Shown: positions 23,501 through 37,829 of the stretch, one piece after another
How the letters are laid out: each line of letters begins with the position of its first letter
Position numbering within the stretch: the stretch's first letter is position 1
Assembly: GCA_021397845.1 (NCBI GenBank)
Contig: CM038040.1
Span: 21,173,815 to 21,237,814 of the forward strand
DNA: 64,000 nucleotides
Source: Areca catechu
Lineage: Eukaryota > Streptophyta > Magnoliopsida > Arecales > Arecaceae
Direction of reading: 5' to 3'
The notes under the pieces: model-generated
Told to the model about the DNA's origin: nothing
The model's input: only the letters and a program-made list of their open reading frames with translations
The model's database searches: none
Translations under genes and position numbers: made by a program

Positions 23501-26500
23501 TTTGGCTGAGTCAGGTCAGAACTACTTGGATCAATTGGGCCAGGCAGAATTGTGCTTGAAATGGAACTGAACCAAATGTTGTTGCTCAGTATTTGTTGCA
23601 ACCCTGTAAAAATGCTTTTTTCCCCTCTCTGCTTTTCCACCACTTGAAGATTGTATCATCTGTGAGAGGGAGCTTGGAGGTGGGAATGACAAGGATTTGC
23701 TCAGAATCGATTGAGATCCATCAAATTGTATTCTTTTGTTGTTCGCTTGTCAAATCAGTGCTGCTAATAGGCTGCTTTATCTTGAACACATCACAATCTG
23801 TGGTATCATTCGTTAATTCACTAATTTTGATTAATCTAATTATATTTCAATTGTTATTGCACTCATTTTTTTCAATGTAGTTCTATTTGTAAGTTACACA
23901 AAATTATGAATGGTAGTAGAAAGCTTCAGTGCACATTGAATATGATGGTTAGGGCATTTAAATCAATAAGCATATTGTGTTTATGCAAAAACATACGATC
24001 AAAACAAGAAGATAAGAGAAAAGCCAAAAAAAATAATTTTGGAGGCCAGAAAAGGCCATATTAGGGCCATACTAGCTGTACCATATTGGTCAATGAACAT
24101 TTATTGTTATGATGCTGCGTTTTGGTGCTAGCTGTACCAGCTAGCCATTGGTATGCCCTTGTACAATGGAATTTGAATTCTTGCTTATAAGTTAATTATT
24201 TTTTTTGTTATGATTTGTCTGGTATTGAACACAATATATAGGTATATGTGTGTGTGTTTGTTTCTGAATATTCCTTGAATAAACACAAAATGTATATAGA
24301 TATTTATATGTGTATCTATTTGTGTTCATGTGAAATTTGGTGGTAAATAAGCATAACAATTAGTAGAGATTGAATTGTGCTTCTCTTGAGAGGAGAGAGT
24401 ATCTACTTTTCTTGATTCCAAATTCAATAGCGGGGCATCCAAATTGTAGATCTACACTGTTGATTATGATCTATGCCACTAAAAATACCTAGAAACAAAA
24501 AAATCATAAATTTTGGTGGCTCTAACCGATGCATCATATGAACACAAAAATAGATGGTCTCTATTATTCTAGTGCGTTAAAACATATAATAAAACATTTA
24601 GATTGAGTATCCACCTAACTGATCATGATCTACTCATATCATAACATATATACATTGAAAACAATAGATTTTAATGCTTAGTTCATAGCAAAACATGATC
24701 TCATATCATTTTAATCAATTCATTTTTGCACCCACTTGTTCAATAGGTTAGAGACCAAGTCACATGATTTTTAGTTTCTAGGTGTGGATCTTCAGTTTGG
24801 ATACCTCATTATTGATTTTGGAATCTAGAGGAATAGATGCATTCTCTTCTTGAGAGGAGCATAGTCCGCCTGTAACAAATATATGATATATGTATACCTG
24901 TGTTTTTGCATACGTTGTGTGCTTATGTGCTTGTGCATGCATATGCTCAAAAAACCTAATTCTCCTACGAGTAAATGGAAAAGTAAGAAGATAACAGGAA
25001 CCCTAGATTGGGGATTCTTATGGTAAGATGAATATGATATGATCCCTTTGCTTTGGGGCTGCCAAATAGTCTGTTTTGTGGAAACAGTTTTAGATGTGGA
25101 CAAATTTGATCATGTTGTCTGTTGACAGCAAATTTAGCAAAAAGAGTGTAAGAAGAGGGTGGAAAAGAGGAACTGCATGTCTGGGAGAGAGGTTTTAAAA
25201 TCAATGTTGCACCTAAATGTGAAAAAACAACATATATTTTAGCCACTAGCTCTTAAACCTAACCTGATCTTCAGTCGCTTACACTGAGCATTGGGCCTGT
25301 TCTCAAGCATGTCTATTGAATATTGATGATATGGACCCAAAACTCGATCACCATTGCTCTGCACCATATGTCATGCGAATCTGGATAACTTTGATTTTGT
25401 TGGTGATGCATTGGGCTTCATTAGGCGGGAGTAATATTGTGTGGTTGGCATGGCTTCCTGAGATATAACTAAGAGTGTCCGGAAAGAATGTGAAATTGGC
25501 TATTAGAATAACATGTGGCATAAGGCCATCACACAATACTTATGGCCCATCAAAAAACATGTCAAAAACTGATGTTGCACCTGGCACTGTTGCGCCTTCT
25601 GCTCTGTGTAAATTCAGCTCCACAAGTTATGGTGATATGATATTCTTCATGCTGCCGGTGTAAATTATCTCACTCACAATTTTCCTTGGCAAGTCGCACT
25701 AGGGCTGAAACCCACTATTACCCCCATTTTGGCTTGTTTGAAACCCACTTTCCACATTTAGGTGTGAATAGCACAGGACCTCTCTTCTGATTTAAGTATA
25801 ATGGTATACCCAAAGGGCTGCCCCTCTTTATACTATGCCATCCAGATAGAAGTCGTTATATATATATATATATATTATTTATTTGTAATATGTAAATATA
25901 TTTATATTGTGTGACCATTATGAGGATGGTATGTAGTTGTTACAGTAAGTATTTTTTTATCCATAACATTATGTGTACAACAGGTTAAGAAAGGCTCAAA
26001 TATAGAGCTACAAACACTGTTAGTTTGCTTTGTAAGCCACTTCATGCTGTTATATGCCCACATAATACATAAATAAATGAAATTATCCAAAAAGCTGAAT
26101 TCTGGAAACGTAACCTGAAGAACAGCATATCATGTTATTATGGTGGCAATGGTGGTTTAGAGTCATGGCTGCGAGACAGCCATACCACCATTATTAAAAC
26201 TATGGAGAAAGAAAGTGCGAGGCAGAAAGAAAGTGCATGGATTCCAGAAAATGGGAATGTGTTTATAAGCACAAACTCACTGTTATTCTGTAAAGCTGGG
26301 TGATTATGGTCGATTTGGTGGTGCATGGATTCCAGAAAATGGAAGTGCAGACTATTATTTTTTTAAGCAGTATGGATATGATTGATTTGGTGACTGCAGG
26401 CACAACCTTACTGTGGGCATTATGTAGTAGTATAGATAGATGCAAATATATTTTATAAACATTTGATTTTTGCCCATTTAATCAGTCTAAAGTTCAAGCG

Positions 26501-29500
26501 ATACTTTAGGTTCTTCCTATATATAGGCTTATAGGGTTGTTCTTCTAAGCTCTAACACAGTCTCATGTTTCTTTAAATTATAAAAGAATGTAAGATGATT
26601 GTAAATGATGTTTTTCTTTCCCAAATGTTATCTTGTCGTAGTGAAGTAAATTCAGCCATTTAGTTCAGACCAATTATGCTGGTAACATTTTTAAATGGAC
26701 AGATTTTGAAAGTAGGAATGATGCAGGAAATTATGTTTTCCACTTCCTGATTTGTGCACTATTATCTACATTTCCTCTTCTTTTGTTTTCTTAGGTATTT
26801 CTATACTCATGTAGATGGCTGGTTTTTTATGACACCTTCCTGCCAGTTCTCAGTGTCATAGTACTTGAATTCCTGACCATCATATCTACTTTTGGTGAAT
26901 GTGGTACTGCTAGTTGTGGAGTGGGGCACAGTTTGAAATTTATAACTGATTACGTTGTATGTATCAAGTAAGCAATCTTCATCTTGCTACAGCAGTTGTG
27001 GCTTGGTTTCTGCTAGGAATTTCTCCAATTTGTTATTTGCTTGAGAGTTATGACTGCAATATTTTTGAGTTATAAGAGTCATTTTATGGTGTAAACCTTG
27101 ATCCAACTATCAAAAACTTTCAGTTCTTTTGCTTCTGGGTATCTACTTTGGATGGTTGTCAAAATAACTTCTTTCACACTTTGTATATTTTTTTGAATCA
27201 ACTTTGTTATTACTCTCTTTTGGGAATTTGATTATTATGTCTATGTGTTCGATTGTGGGCTTAGATGTTCAAGTGCATATAGAGGAAACCTTTTAATGCA
27301 ATGTTTCTGGTTTTGCCTGTCTTTGCTCATTTCCTGTTCATATCCTGTTATATTACTCATCTGTTGCAAATATGATGTAGTAGAAATTTATTGCAATATA
27401 AAGAGCATCATTTTCATTCTTGATTTTGGAATAGCATTATGGATTTGATTATTGGGCCACTACAATATGTGGGTCACCTGTCACCAAACATTGTTTTGAT
27501 AATGAACACTTCTCACTCATTAGTTTGATTCCAAAATTAAACCATTTACTTGTTTATGTGGAACCTAGTTTCTTTTCTTGGCTTCTAAATTGCATATTCG
27601 AATTCATCTTGACACAATTATCTGGTCTTCTCATTAATCATCAGGTCAAACATGGCAGTGGAAAAGAAAAGGTCTCAACTACCTCATGTCTGCATTGTCG
27701 GGTAATGTTCATTTACCATTTTTCTCTTTTTTTTGGTGTAAAATAAGAATTGTTTGTATTACTTGAGAAAAACCTGTTAATGAAACTCTAGTCAGATATG
27801 CTTTATTTTGTATTTAATTTAACTTGATATCTGGAGTCTGATTTTGGGATTTCTTAAATTTTTTCAATGCCATAAATATTTATTTCCTAGAGTTTTCAAT
27901 TAATAGGTCTGCAACTGGAAACCTTGATATATGCATTATTTTTTTAACTGCATGGTTGTTTTGATGGTCAGATTGGTATCTTAGTTCCAAATGGTATGAT
28001 CTTCCTACTCTAGTCATGCTTCCATGTGCTCCTGTTTGCACCTTTTAGATGATCTGCTGGTGGTGCTGAATGGTATCATCTGACTGAGAGCAGATGTGAT
28101 AGGTGGGTTTAAGGTTGTGGTTAGATATCATCTCCAAGGTTCTGGGGGCTAAGCAGGGAAGAGAACCTATGGCTAAAGAAGGACAATGATTCACTTTTTC
28201 CTTTTCCTTTTCTTTTTTTCAAAGGACATGAATATTCTCGAATAATATCGTTACCCCTGTTCCTCGATACTAAATGCTATTCTGCTGTCTTAAATTCTTC
28301 CTAACCTGTATTAGAAAATGCAGAGTTTGGATGAAGAAAGCTTAATGATTCCTTTAACTACATTTTGTGAAAGAAAAGGAAAATTCTTTGAAAACTGGTT
28401 CTCTTTTCTAGAGCTTAGAAAGTGCAATTCAGAGTTTGATGTCTGGCACTCTGGTTTAGTGGACTAGAAACTAGAGGTTTATGCTAGCTGGCATGTACTT
28501 GCTGAGTTGGCATCAGTGACAAATTGAGGCTCTTACTTATTATAAACTTTATCTATTAATGTTATCAACAATTTGTTAGTATATTTTATAGCCTCTAGTG
28601 TTCCTTTATTGCCTCATTTGAGATTTGGCAATCAGAACTTGTTTGCTTGTGATATTCTGGATGTATGTTCCTAAACTGGTCCATTTCTCACTTATAGACA
28701 TTTGCTATATATCTCATTGCATTTTGGCCACTTTCATCTAGTCAGCTTCATTCGGTTCCATGAAATCAATCGGTTAATATATGTATGTATGCATGTATGT
28801 GTGTATGTACAATGGCTGTATATTATGATTTTGACTTTTTGGCACAGTTAATGATGGTTCATCCTTTGTAAATGTCTCTTGAATTATCTTAACATTACTG
28901 TGAGAGTCCTTTTCTAGATTTATGACCCATATTTGGTCTGATTCTGAAAGTTATCTTTTAGTATAGTGCTCAATTAACAAATTTTCAGAGACATTGATTT
29001 AATTTAGGTTTAAATTAGCTTTACATTTTAATATTTTGATTTTTTGTGCTTTATTTTTAGGTTACATTTTTTTTAAAAAAATTATTTTTACAATTTTCAT
29101 GCTAAATTTCATGGCCTTTTTTATTTAATTACGTTGTAAGTTTCAGCTTTTATGTTTTAATATAGTTTTGCATCAAAAGCATTGAATTAGACAGGAAACA
29201 TATTATACTCAAAATGATGTCTGATTATATTTCGTTCTTAAACCATTTTTCTGTTTCTTAATTTCCATTCTTTAAATAGTTTACTGTAAATTTGTTTCAG
29301 TACAAAAAATTCCGGATATCAGACATCCCAATTCTATTGAAAATCTTTCCAACTTTGGCCTAGAAGCTATAACAAAACTGAGCGATAAACCTTGACTTCT
29401 GGGATAAAAAATCAGGCTGAAAATGGATTTCATATGTATTGGATATCAATATATCCATGTGTCTTTTTTGTTGATCATTATAGAAACCAATACAAATATT

Positions 29501-32500
29501 AATTGGATGCATATATATTTATTTTAAATTGATATGGTAAGAATTGGATATGAAGAATATGCATGTAAATATCAGTTTAAATTGGATGGTTATGGCCTGC
29601 TTGGGTTTTCCTACAGGATTGGCCTGAAAATCCTTAAGGATTCGTGGATTGGGCCAGTGCAACCAGCAGGTTCACAGGGCTACAAGCTGGGCTAGGCCTA
29701 TGTTCATAAACTTCTCAGGAATAGATTTGGAGTGAATTGGCCCAAATCCCATAAGGAGGGGAAAAAAAGACCTCAGCCGGTCCTTTTTTTTTTCCCCCCC
29801 TCCCTGTAGGAATGGGCTGGAAAAGGTCTATTTAACATGGGCTGGACCAAGCTTTATATTCTGCAATCCTAGAAATCCTGTTTCCAATTCTAAGGCTCCT
29901 CTAGGATTATCCAAACAGGCCCTTAAACTTTGTTTTTTCCTTCTGCATTGCACTTCATATTTTATTCAAACACTTCATATTTTATTCAAACTTCAAAGTG
30001 AGATATATGCATGCTGGATAACTTTTTTTTTTCCCCTAATACAAAGAAATTGCTCATGCTAAAAACAACAAAGGCATTGCTGCCTCAACTTAATTACATC
30101 ACTCTTAGTGGATTTTAATAATTCTGCTGAGTTGTATACTTTTGGGTTAAAGGGATTACCATCGAGGATGCAATCCACCAGGTTAAAGATTTTGGTGCAT
30201 GGGGGAAAAAATGTAAATTGAAAACATGTCAATGTTGTCACTTATTTCTAACTGATACGAAATAGGGTTGAAAATGGTTGCAACTATGGATTCTTATGTT
30301 AGCAAAATGCTAACATTTGCGTTGATATTCAGATAGATTCGGATATGGAAATGGATAACAGCATATATTTCCCAACCCAATTTCACTCCTCATAGACGTA
30401 TAAATGGTTCCCCATCACAAAGGTCTAAAGATACCATGCGCTTCTGGGATTGTAAATTTATCATAATGAATAGAGGAATGACATAAAGATATTAATCATA
30501 AATTGCAACTGGTTGTATGGAGAGTTAAAAATGATATGTTCGCATATGTTAACAAAAGTGTATAATAATGCATGAGGTTGACTTTGTTTTATGTTTTGCA
30601 AATGTATGCAGGCATGGATGCTGTTTAGGTATGCAGAATATAGTATTTGGAAACATTTGGATATTTATATTATAGTATTTGGAAAATAGTAGGTTAACAT
30701 TACAGCTACCTTGTCTCCTGGTACGTTCATTTGATGAATTTTTCATTCTTATACTAGATTCTTTATAATTAATTTATTTATGATAGGTACACACATTTTT
30801 TTGTTTATTAAAAAGGCATGCATCTTTTAGGAGCATTTGCTAATTTTTTCTTATACCAGATTTTGGTTGCTTCACCTTGCAGCAATTCATGGGTTGGAAT
30901 ATTTTTTCTGCAATGATGTTTTCTTTTGTCTTTTGAATTTCTTATCTTGATGTCTTGTTTATTAGGTATGAATTCAGTTCACAAGTTGCAACATGATTGC
31001 TTGTAATGTTTGTCTTTCCTTGTAGAATAGTAAGCAATCAATTAGCAAAATTTCTGATTACTTCACAATATATCAATTTATGTGTCGGAGTAATTTTATT
31101 TCAATTGTTTCTCTTTCATATATCTACTTTTTAATAGTAGATGAGTTGTAATTATTATTTTTAGTTCCTTATTTTATTGATAATCGTCTTTCCTTTTATT
31201 GTTTGACACTGAACATTCTGTATTTGTTGCTGCCTTATTGTGGGGTGCACTGAATACATGGGTGCGTTTATGTCAATGCATGTAGGCCTGCTCTACTCCA
31301 TTTGTAAACCCCTGCTAAATTTTCTTGTTTCAGGATCTTCCACCCATATCCGTTAAAGAAGTAAAGACAACAGATAATGCTCTTTGCTTAGAATTGAGAG
31401 TGTCATCGAGGAGAAGGCTGCGAGATGGCTTCTGGAAGTTCTTGGATCGGTTTGGTTTTTGTTATGGTGACACCTATTGTCGCCCATTGCTTCCGTATGA
31501 GGTCACAAAATCTCTCACCTGGTCTACCAGAAGTGTTTATTCTTTTGTATTGTTACACTCAAATATGATTCAAGCACCAGTTTGTTTGGTGACCTGGGCA
31601 TAGCTCAGTGATCACACCCTATCTCTTGAGGGAGTTCTAGTTTGAGTCCTGTGCACTGTATCTCCAAGTATTCATACATTGGTAATTTACATGGGATGGA
31701 TCTACCAGTCTCCCTTGGATGAGAGGGCACCCATTTGTGTTGCTATTATTCTTCCTATAATTCCAATCATCTCTTAAGGACTATTGGCCCATTAGGTTTT
31801 TAAGTTTTTGGTCCTAGAGTGATTCAACTGATGCCTGGGTTATCGTGTCAGTTGGGTCAGAGTTTAGCATGCACTCTTTTTAGAGAATATATTTTTTGGA
31901 TTCAGGCCTATATTTACAACCCTACATGACCATTTACTTAGGGCAGCATTGCAAATGTTCTTCCAACATTGATTCTAACTATTCTCCCTTCTGTTTCTCT
32001 AGTGCAATTACTGTCATTAGTTATTCAGTTTCCTATATGTCATCTTAATTAGTTTATAGTCATTCTTCTTTTATATTTGTTTAACCATGATCTACATCAC
32101 AAGTCATGCTAAACTGCTTGGACTTGAAGGCATCTTCTGCATTTCCTTTTTTTATTTTTAGTCCATATTATTTCTCTCCTGACAATTGTTGGAATTAGGG
32201 TTCAAGGAACCATCCCGTCCCGCTCGGTATGGGACGTCCAAGAGCTGGTACGGTTCATCTATCAAAATTGATACGGAATTAAAAAAAAAAAAATTTAATT
32301 CCATACCGGTATGGTACGGTACCATACCGGTATGCACCGTCCGGTTCGGCCTAGTTTGGGCTCGGTTCGGCGCGATTCAGGTCCATTTCATGTTTAGTTC
32401 GGTGATCCTTGCTTGAGAAGGGGGGAGAAAGATTTTTTTTTTAAAAAAATAATGCCGGTATGGTATGGTACGGACCATACCATACCATACCAGACGTTGA

Positions 32501-35500
32501 CCGGTACGGGTCCCGGTTCAGCGATCCTTGGTTGGAATAGCTTTCCTTTTACTTTTTTCTTTTTGACCTTATCATTTCATCAACATTCTTTGATATTCAT
32601 GTTTACTCTTTTAAATAAGGAATATTTGCCATCTTCTCCAAGAGGGAGATGTGGGTGCTTCCATCCTTGTGTCAAAATGCCAAAATTAACCAATGCAGAA
32701 ATAAAATCAAAGATCAAGCTAAAGCAGATCTCAATAACTCATATGGAAAAAAGCTTCAGAAAGTCAAGTATTGTTACATAGGAGGATAAGTCTCAGAACA
32801 ATTTTGCCACATTAAAAACTTCAACAATGGAGACTGAATAATTTCACCTATTCTTTAAAAATAACCATAATTTTTTTCAAATCATAATTTCTTGACAATG
32901 TTCTGGAACCTGGAAGTATAACTAAATTCCATTTAAGTACAGTCATTGTATCTCCCAATAAAGTCACTACTAAAGCATGCAAGGAAATATAAGCATCACT
33001 TTCAACAAATCTGTCCCACTTGATCCATTTCAATCAAAAGACGGGATAGGGATTACATATTCAGCATCAAGAGAATCAAGGAAAGCGATTATTGACAGTG
33101 CACATCCAAATTCTTAAGTCCTCCTAACAGAGTTTAGAGGTCCTCCTGTTAGGGAGGGGTGAAGTCATTAATATATATATAACTGATGGGGTGATTGGTC
33201 ATATGGATGTCTTGGCTGGGATTATTTAAGATGACTTCTGTTAGATGGTTCAATTTGGATGGGAAACAATGATCAATTAGGATCTAGAATGCTCTGTATT
33301 GACAAATTATTCTGATTCTCTATGTTTATGTTTGCTCAAATTTAGTTAATTGCTGAAATTCTGACATGTTAGATACTTGTTCTCATCAGTCCCTTGAAAA
33401 GTTCCAGGCACTTGTTAGTACAAGCCTTAGGTAGTGTTGTGTGGGAAATTATTTGTTTGCACTTACCTTTTTTTTTTTCCTTAATCATATTTGACAAGGT
33501 TCAATTCATCTATCCAAGATCCAATTTAGCAGTTGATAACTTGTCATGTTTTTCTTTGAAGCTAAATTATATAATGGGTTTTGAAATTAAACCTTGAAAA
33601 ATTGGCAGATTCAAGTCTGGCACCTTAATCATTGTGTTTATATACTTGCACAAATAGCCATCATGCATTTGACAGAAATTCTTCCTCTTTTTTAGCTAAA
33701 AATGAAACAGCCAAGTAGTTTTCTTTGCATAAATGTAAGCATGTCTGTTTATCTATGGTGGATCAATTGATGCTCGGAGATATCAGTGCATCTAATTTTC
33801 TGTTGCTGCACAACGTAGCATTTTATATTGGTGTTCAATGCTGAGGGGCAATCACAAGGCATGTCAAAACTGCAAATCTTTATCTTTTTTGATGAATAGT
33901 CAATAGCTAAATCTAAAGAAATGATTTTCTAAATTGCAGAATCCAGTGCCTTGAAGCTATTTTTGCTTAAATACATACAATTCCGGCGCTAACAACTGGG
34001 AGTTGATTTAAAAGCGAAGTGTTCTGTAATTAGAACAGTTGAAAAATCATTTTATTTCTATGCGTCTCCACAAGTCTGTGTGATGCAATACCATTCACGT
34101 TGTGCTACTTGACATAATAACAAATGCACCAAAAGTTTGCAAAATTCTTATAGAAGTTTCAGTTGCCAAACAGGATGCTAATATTAAACATATGCATTAA
34201 ACTAAAAGTTTAATTGGTGGGGTTATGTAAGGGGCAAACTTTATTTTTTATCTGTTATCCCTCCTTGATTTGGTTTCCTGTAATCTTGATAACCTTTGGT
34301 TTCCCTTCCCTCTGTATGGGAAATTCTCTGGAATTACTGATTGCCCTGTTTATTTTTTTATTTTCAAGGCTCTTAATATTTTGAAAGGGATTCCAGAAGA
34401 AACCAAAAAAAGGCTTGCTGCGAAGGGGTATTTTCCTCAGATTGGTTTTATTTTGCAATATCTTCCTGTTCCGCCCAATTGCTTATGTGTGCCAGAAGTT
34501 TCAGATGGAAAAAGTATCATGTCCTCTGTAGGTTTTCAAAGATCAACTTCTTAATTTGCATAAGCTTTTTTCCTTGAGTCATTTTCTACTATATGTGACT
34601 TTGTTTATCTTTCTATTTTGCAGGATATTTCTATATCCCTGCTTAAAAGAGTTCTTAACAAAATTGAGCTCATCAAAAGGTCAAGGTCTGGTTTTCCAAA
34701 TTTTAAGTCCCATGAAGTTGAGTCTAATGACCTGCAGTTATCCATTTCTCAATATATGCATCTCAGGGGCACCCCAAAGGTATATGGATTTCAATATAGA
34801 AAAAGAAGTCTCAGTACATATGTTCATTATTTCTTGGTGCTATATGGCTTATGAATGTTGTTTAATTTATTAAGTCTTTTAAATGCTTACATTTTTTTTA
34901 AAAAAAAATCTTGATTTATGGTGTTACAGGACATTGTATGCTTTTTATTTTGTTATTCTTTTTTGACACGTATCAACTTACATATTTTAATCTTCAAAGG
35001 TACCTCAAGACATCTCCAAAAGGTTTGCAATTGGCACTGAAGCAAATGAATGTTCCACAAAACTGTGGCTTGAAAAGATGAGGACGTTGTTTATCAGAAA
35101 GGGGTCAGGTTTCTCTTCCCGCAGTGTAATCACTGGAGATGCATATATAGGTGTTAATGTAATTGGTCTTCCATCTGAAATTGCAAAGAGGATTACCTTT
35201 GAAGAACGGGTAACAGTGCATAATGTGAAACGGTTGCAGGAAGTGGTTGATAAAGGATTGTGTGTGACATACAAAGATGGTTTCTCCACATATGCAATTG
35301 CTGTGGGCTCAAAAGGGCATACTTATCTTAAAGTTGGCCAGGTTATAAATCGTCGGATTATGGATGGTGATATTGTTTTCATTAATAGGCCACCTAGTAC
35401 GCACAAACACTCGTTACAAGCATTTTATGTATATGTCCATGATGATCACACTGTCAAGATCAATCCCCTCATTTGTGCTCCTCTTGGAGCAGATTTTGAC

Positions 35501-37798
35501 GGTGATTGTGTTCATATATTTTATCCACAGTCCTTCGCTGCAAAGGCAGAAGTCCTAGAATTGTTTAGTGTTGAAAAGCAGTTACTTAGTTCTCATACTG
35601 GAAACTTAAACCTGCAACTGGTTCATGATACATTGTTGGCTTTGAAACTCATGTTCAACACAGCATTCTTGAGTAAAACAACAGCAGAACAGTTGGCAAT
35701 GTTTGTATCTCCGATCCTGCCACCACCTGCCATATTTAAAGCTCATAAATCTGGCCCTTTCTGGACTGTTCATCAAATACTGCAGAATGCTTTGCCTGCT
35801 TTTCTGGACTGTTTTGGAGAACAACATCTCATAGTTAATAGCAAAATAATCAAGCTAGACTTAAGGAGGGATTCAGTGCAGACCTTGTTTACAGAGATAA
35901 TAACTTCTATTTTCTTCAAGAAAGGTCCAAAGGAGGCTTTAAACTTCTTTAATATGTTACAGCCTTTGTTGATGGAGGTACTAGTTATGGAAGGATTTAG
36001 TATCAGTTTAAAAGATTTTTTTGTTCCAAGGGAAGTTTTAGAAAAGGCACAACAAAGTGTTCAAGAAAATTCATTTATACTTGATCAATTGAGATCAAAA
36101 TACAATGAACTTGTGGAGCTGCAAGTCGAGAACCACCTTAAAAGCATCAAACTACCGGTTGTGAATTTCATTTTGAACTTCACTTCACTGGGTTACTTGA
36201 TTGATTCAAAAAGTGATTCATCTATTAACAAAGTTGTTCAACAACTTGGATTTTTGGGCCTTCAACTTTTTGACCGAGGGAAGTTATACTCGAGGACTTT
36301 GGTTGAGGATTGTTTTACAAACTTTGTAAACAAATATTCCACCATTGGAGCTGATCATTCCAGTGAGGCATATGGACTGGTTAAGAATTGTTTCTTTCAT
36401 GGCCTAAATCCATATGAAGAGTTTGTCCATGCTATTTCATCCAGAGAAGTTATAGTTCGTTCATCGAGAGGACTGACAGAACCTGGAACTTTGTTTAAAA
36501 ACTTAATGGCAATTCTTCGGGATGTTATTATCTGCTATGATGGAAGTGTTAGAAATGTCTGCAGCAATTCAATTATTCAGTTTGAGTATGGAGAGGATGA
36601 TGGAGCTAATTCCTTGAATGTTTCACCTGCTGGTGAACCTGTTGGTGTCTTAGCTGCCACTGCAATATCAAATCCTGCATATAAGGCAGTCCTAGAATCC
36701 TCACAAAGTAACAATTCATCATGGGAATTGATGAAGGTATCAGTATTCTGTTCTTCTGGTTGTGCGTGTGTGGTCATATTTTATGTTCTTTTATATATAC
36801 CTGCAAAGTTTATTTGCATAACAAAATTACTAATTTGTTTTCATTTGTTTCATTTTATATTTTACAGGAGATATTGCTTTGTAAAGTCACATTTAAGAAT
36901 GTTGTTACTGATCGGCGTGTGATTTTATATTTAAATGATTGCTTCTGTGGGAAAAAGTTTTGCAAGGAAAATGCAGCTATTACTGTTCAAAATTGCTTGA
37001 AGAGAGTCACTTTGAAGGATTGTGCATGTGACTTCTCAATTGAGTATGTATACTTAATTTTACATCTCATAATTGTAGTATGTCTATATGTTCTATGTAT
37101 ATTTGGTTTCCTTTATTTTATATAGTCTCTCACTATCTTAATTGTTTTCTTTTAGATTGTCTCACTATCTTAAAGTTACTTATTTTAATTGTTTTTTTTA
37201 CTCGAGATATTTGATTCATGACCTCGTATTCAGGTGTCTTTTAATGAGTAAGAATTATATGAAATGGTTAATTTATTTTCTTTATGTTGAATTGTATGCT
37301 ACAATTTGTTATTATTGTTTCTATTCTGGGCCTAATGCTGGTGAACACTTTGGAACGGAAGGTCATTTTAAGTTGATTTTGTTATCTTTGTTACTACCAG
37401 TTTGTTTCAGTAATATGCCATGAACGGATGGCAGTTGTATAGTACGGTGAATGATATGCTATCTGGATGGACTCTTCTTTTCAGTATTTCTATTAAATCA
37501 TGAAATATTAATATTACAGGATTAAGCATCGACCAAGAAAAAGCACATGCTACAACGATAATTATCATTTCGTGCATTTTATTTTGGAAGTTCCGGCTTC
37601 TTCATCTAGATATTTTGGGTTTTTTTGCTATGATGTGATGCAGTCAAAATAAGTTTCCCTTCTTGTTGGGGAATTGCTATGTTAGTTAGCAAAGTGATGC
37701 AATTAAAAACATGGCATGTGGAATCTCCTATTCCAAATGTGTTTATACATGCATGGCTTTCTCTCTGTCAGTGTGTTTTCAACTCTGGAAATGGTATG

Positions 37799-37829
<31 letters not shown>

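Larger units (their letters stand above)
31502..34368 (+). other. NRPE1 intron with SINE-like and GGTACC-rich elements
   Basis: 2867 bp. It holds a tRNA-like SINE fragment (about 31594-31760) and a GGTACC-rich element (32196-32530). The rest is AT-rich without recognisable elements. Confidence 0.7.

Noticed and set aside
36737..36922. In-frame extension of exon 8 with a hydrophobic tail
   Set aside because: A good donor (GTATCAG) and NRPE1 homology on both sides show this is intron read-through.
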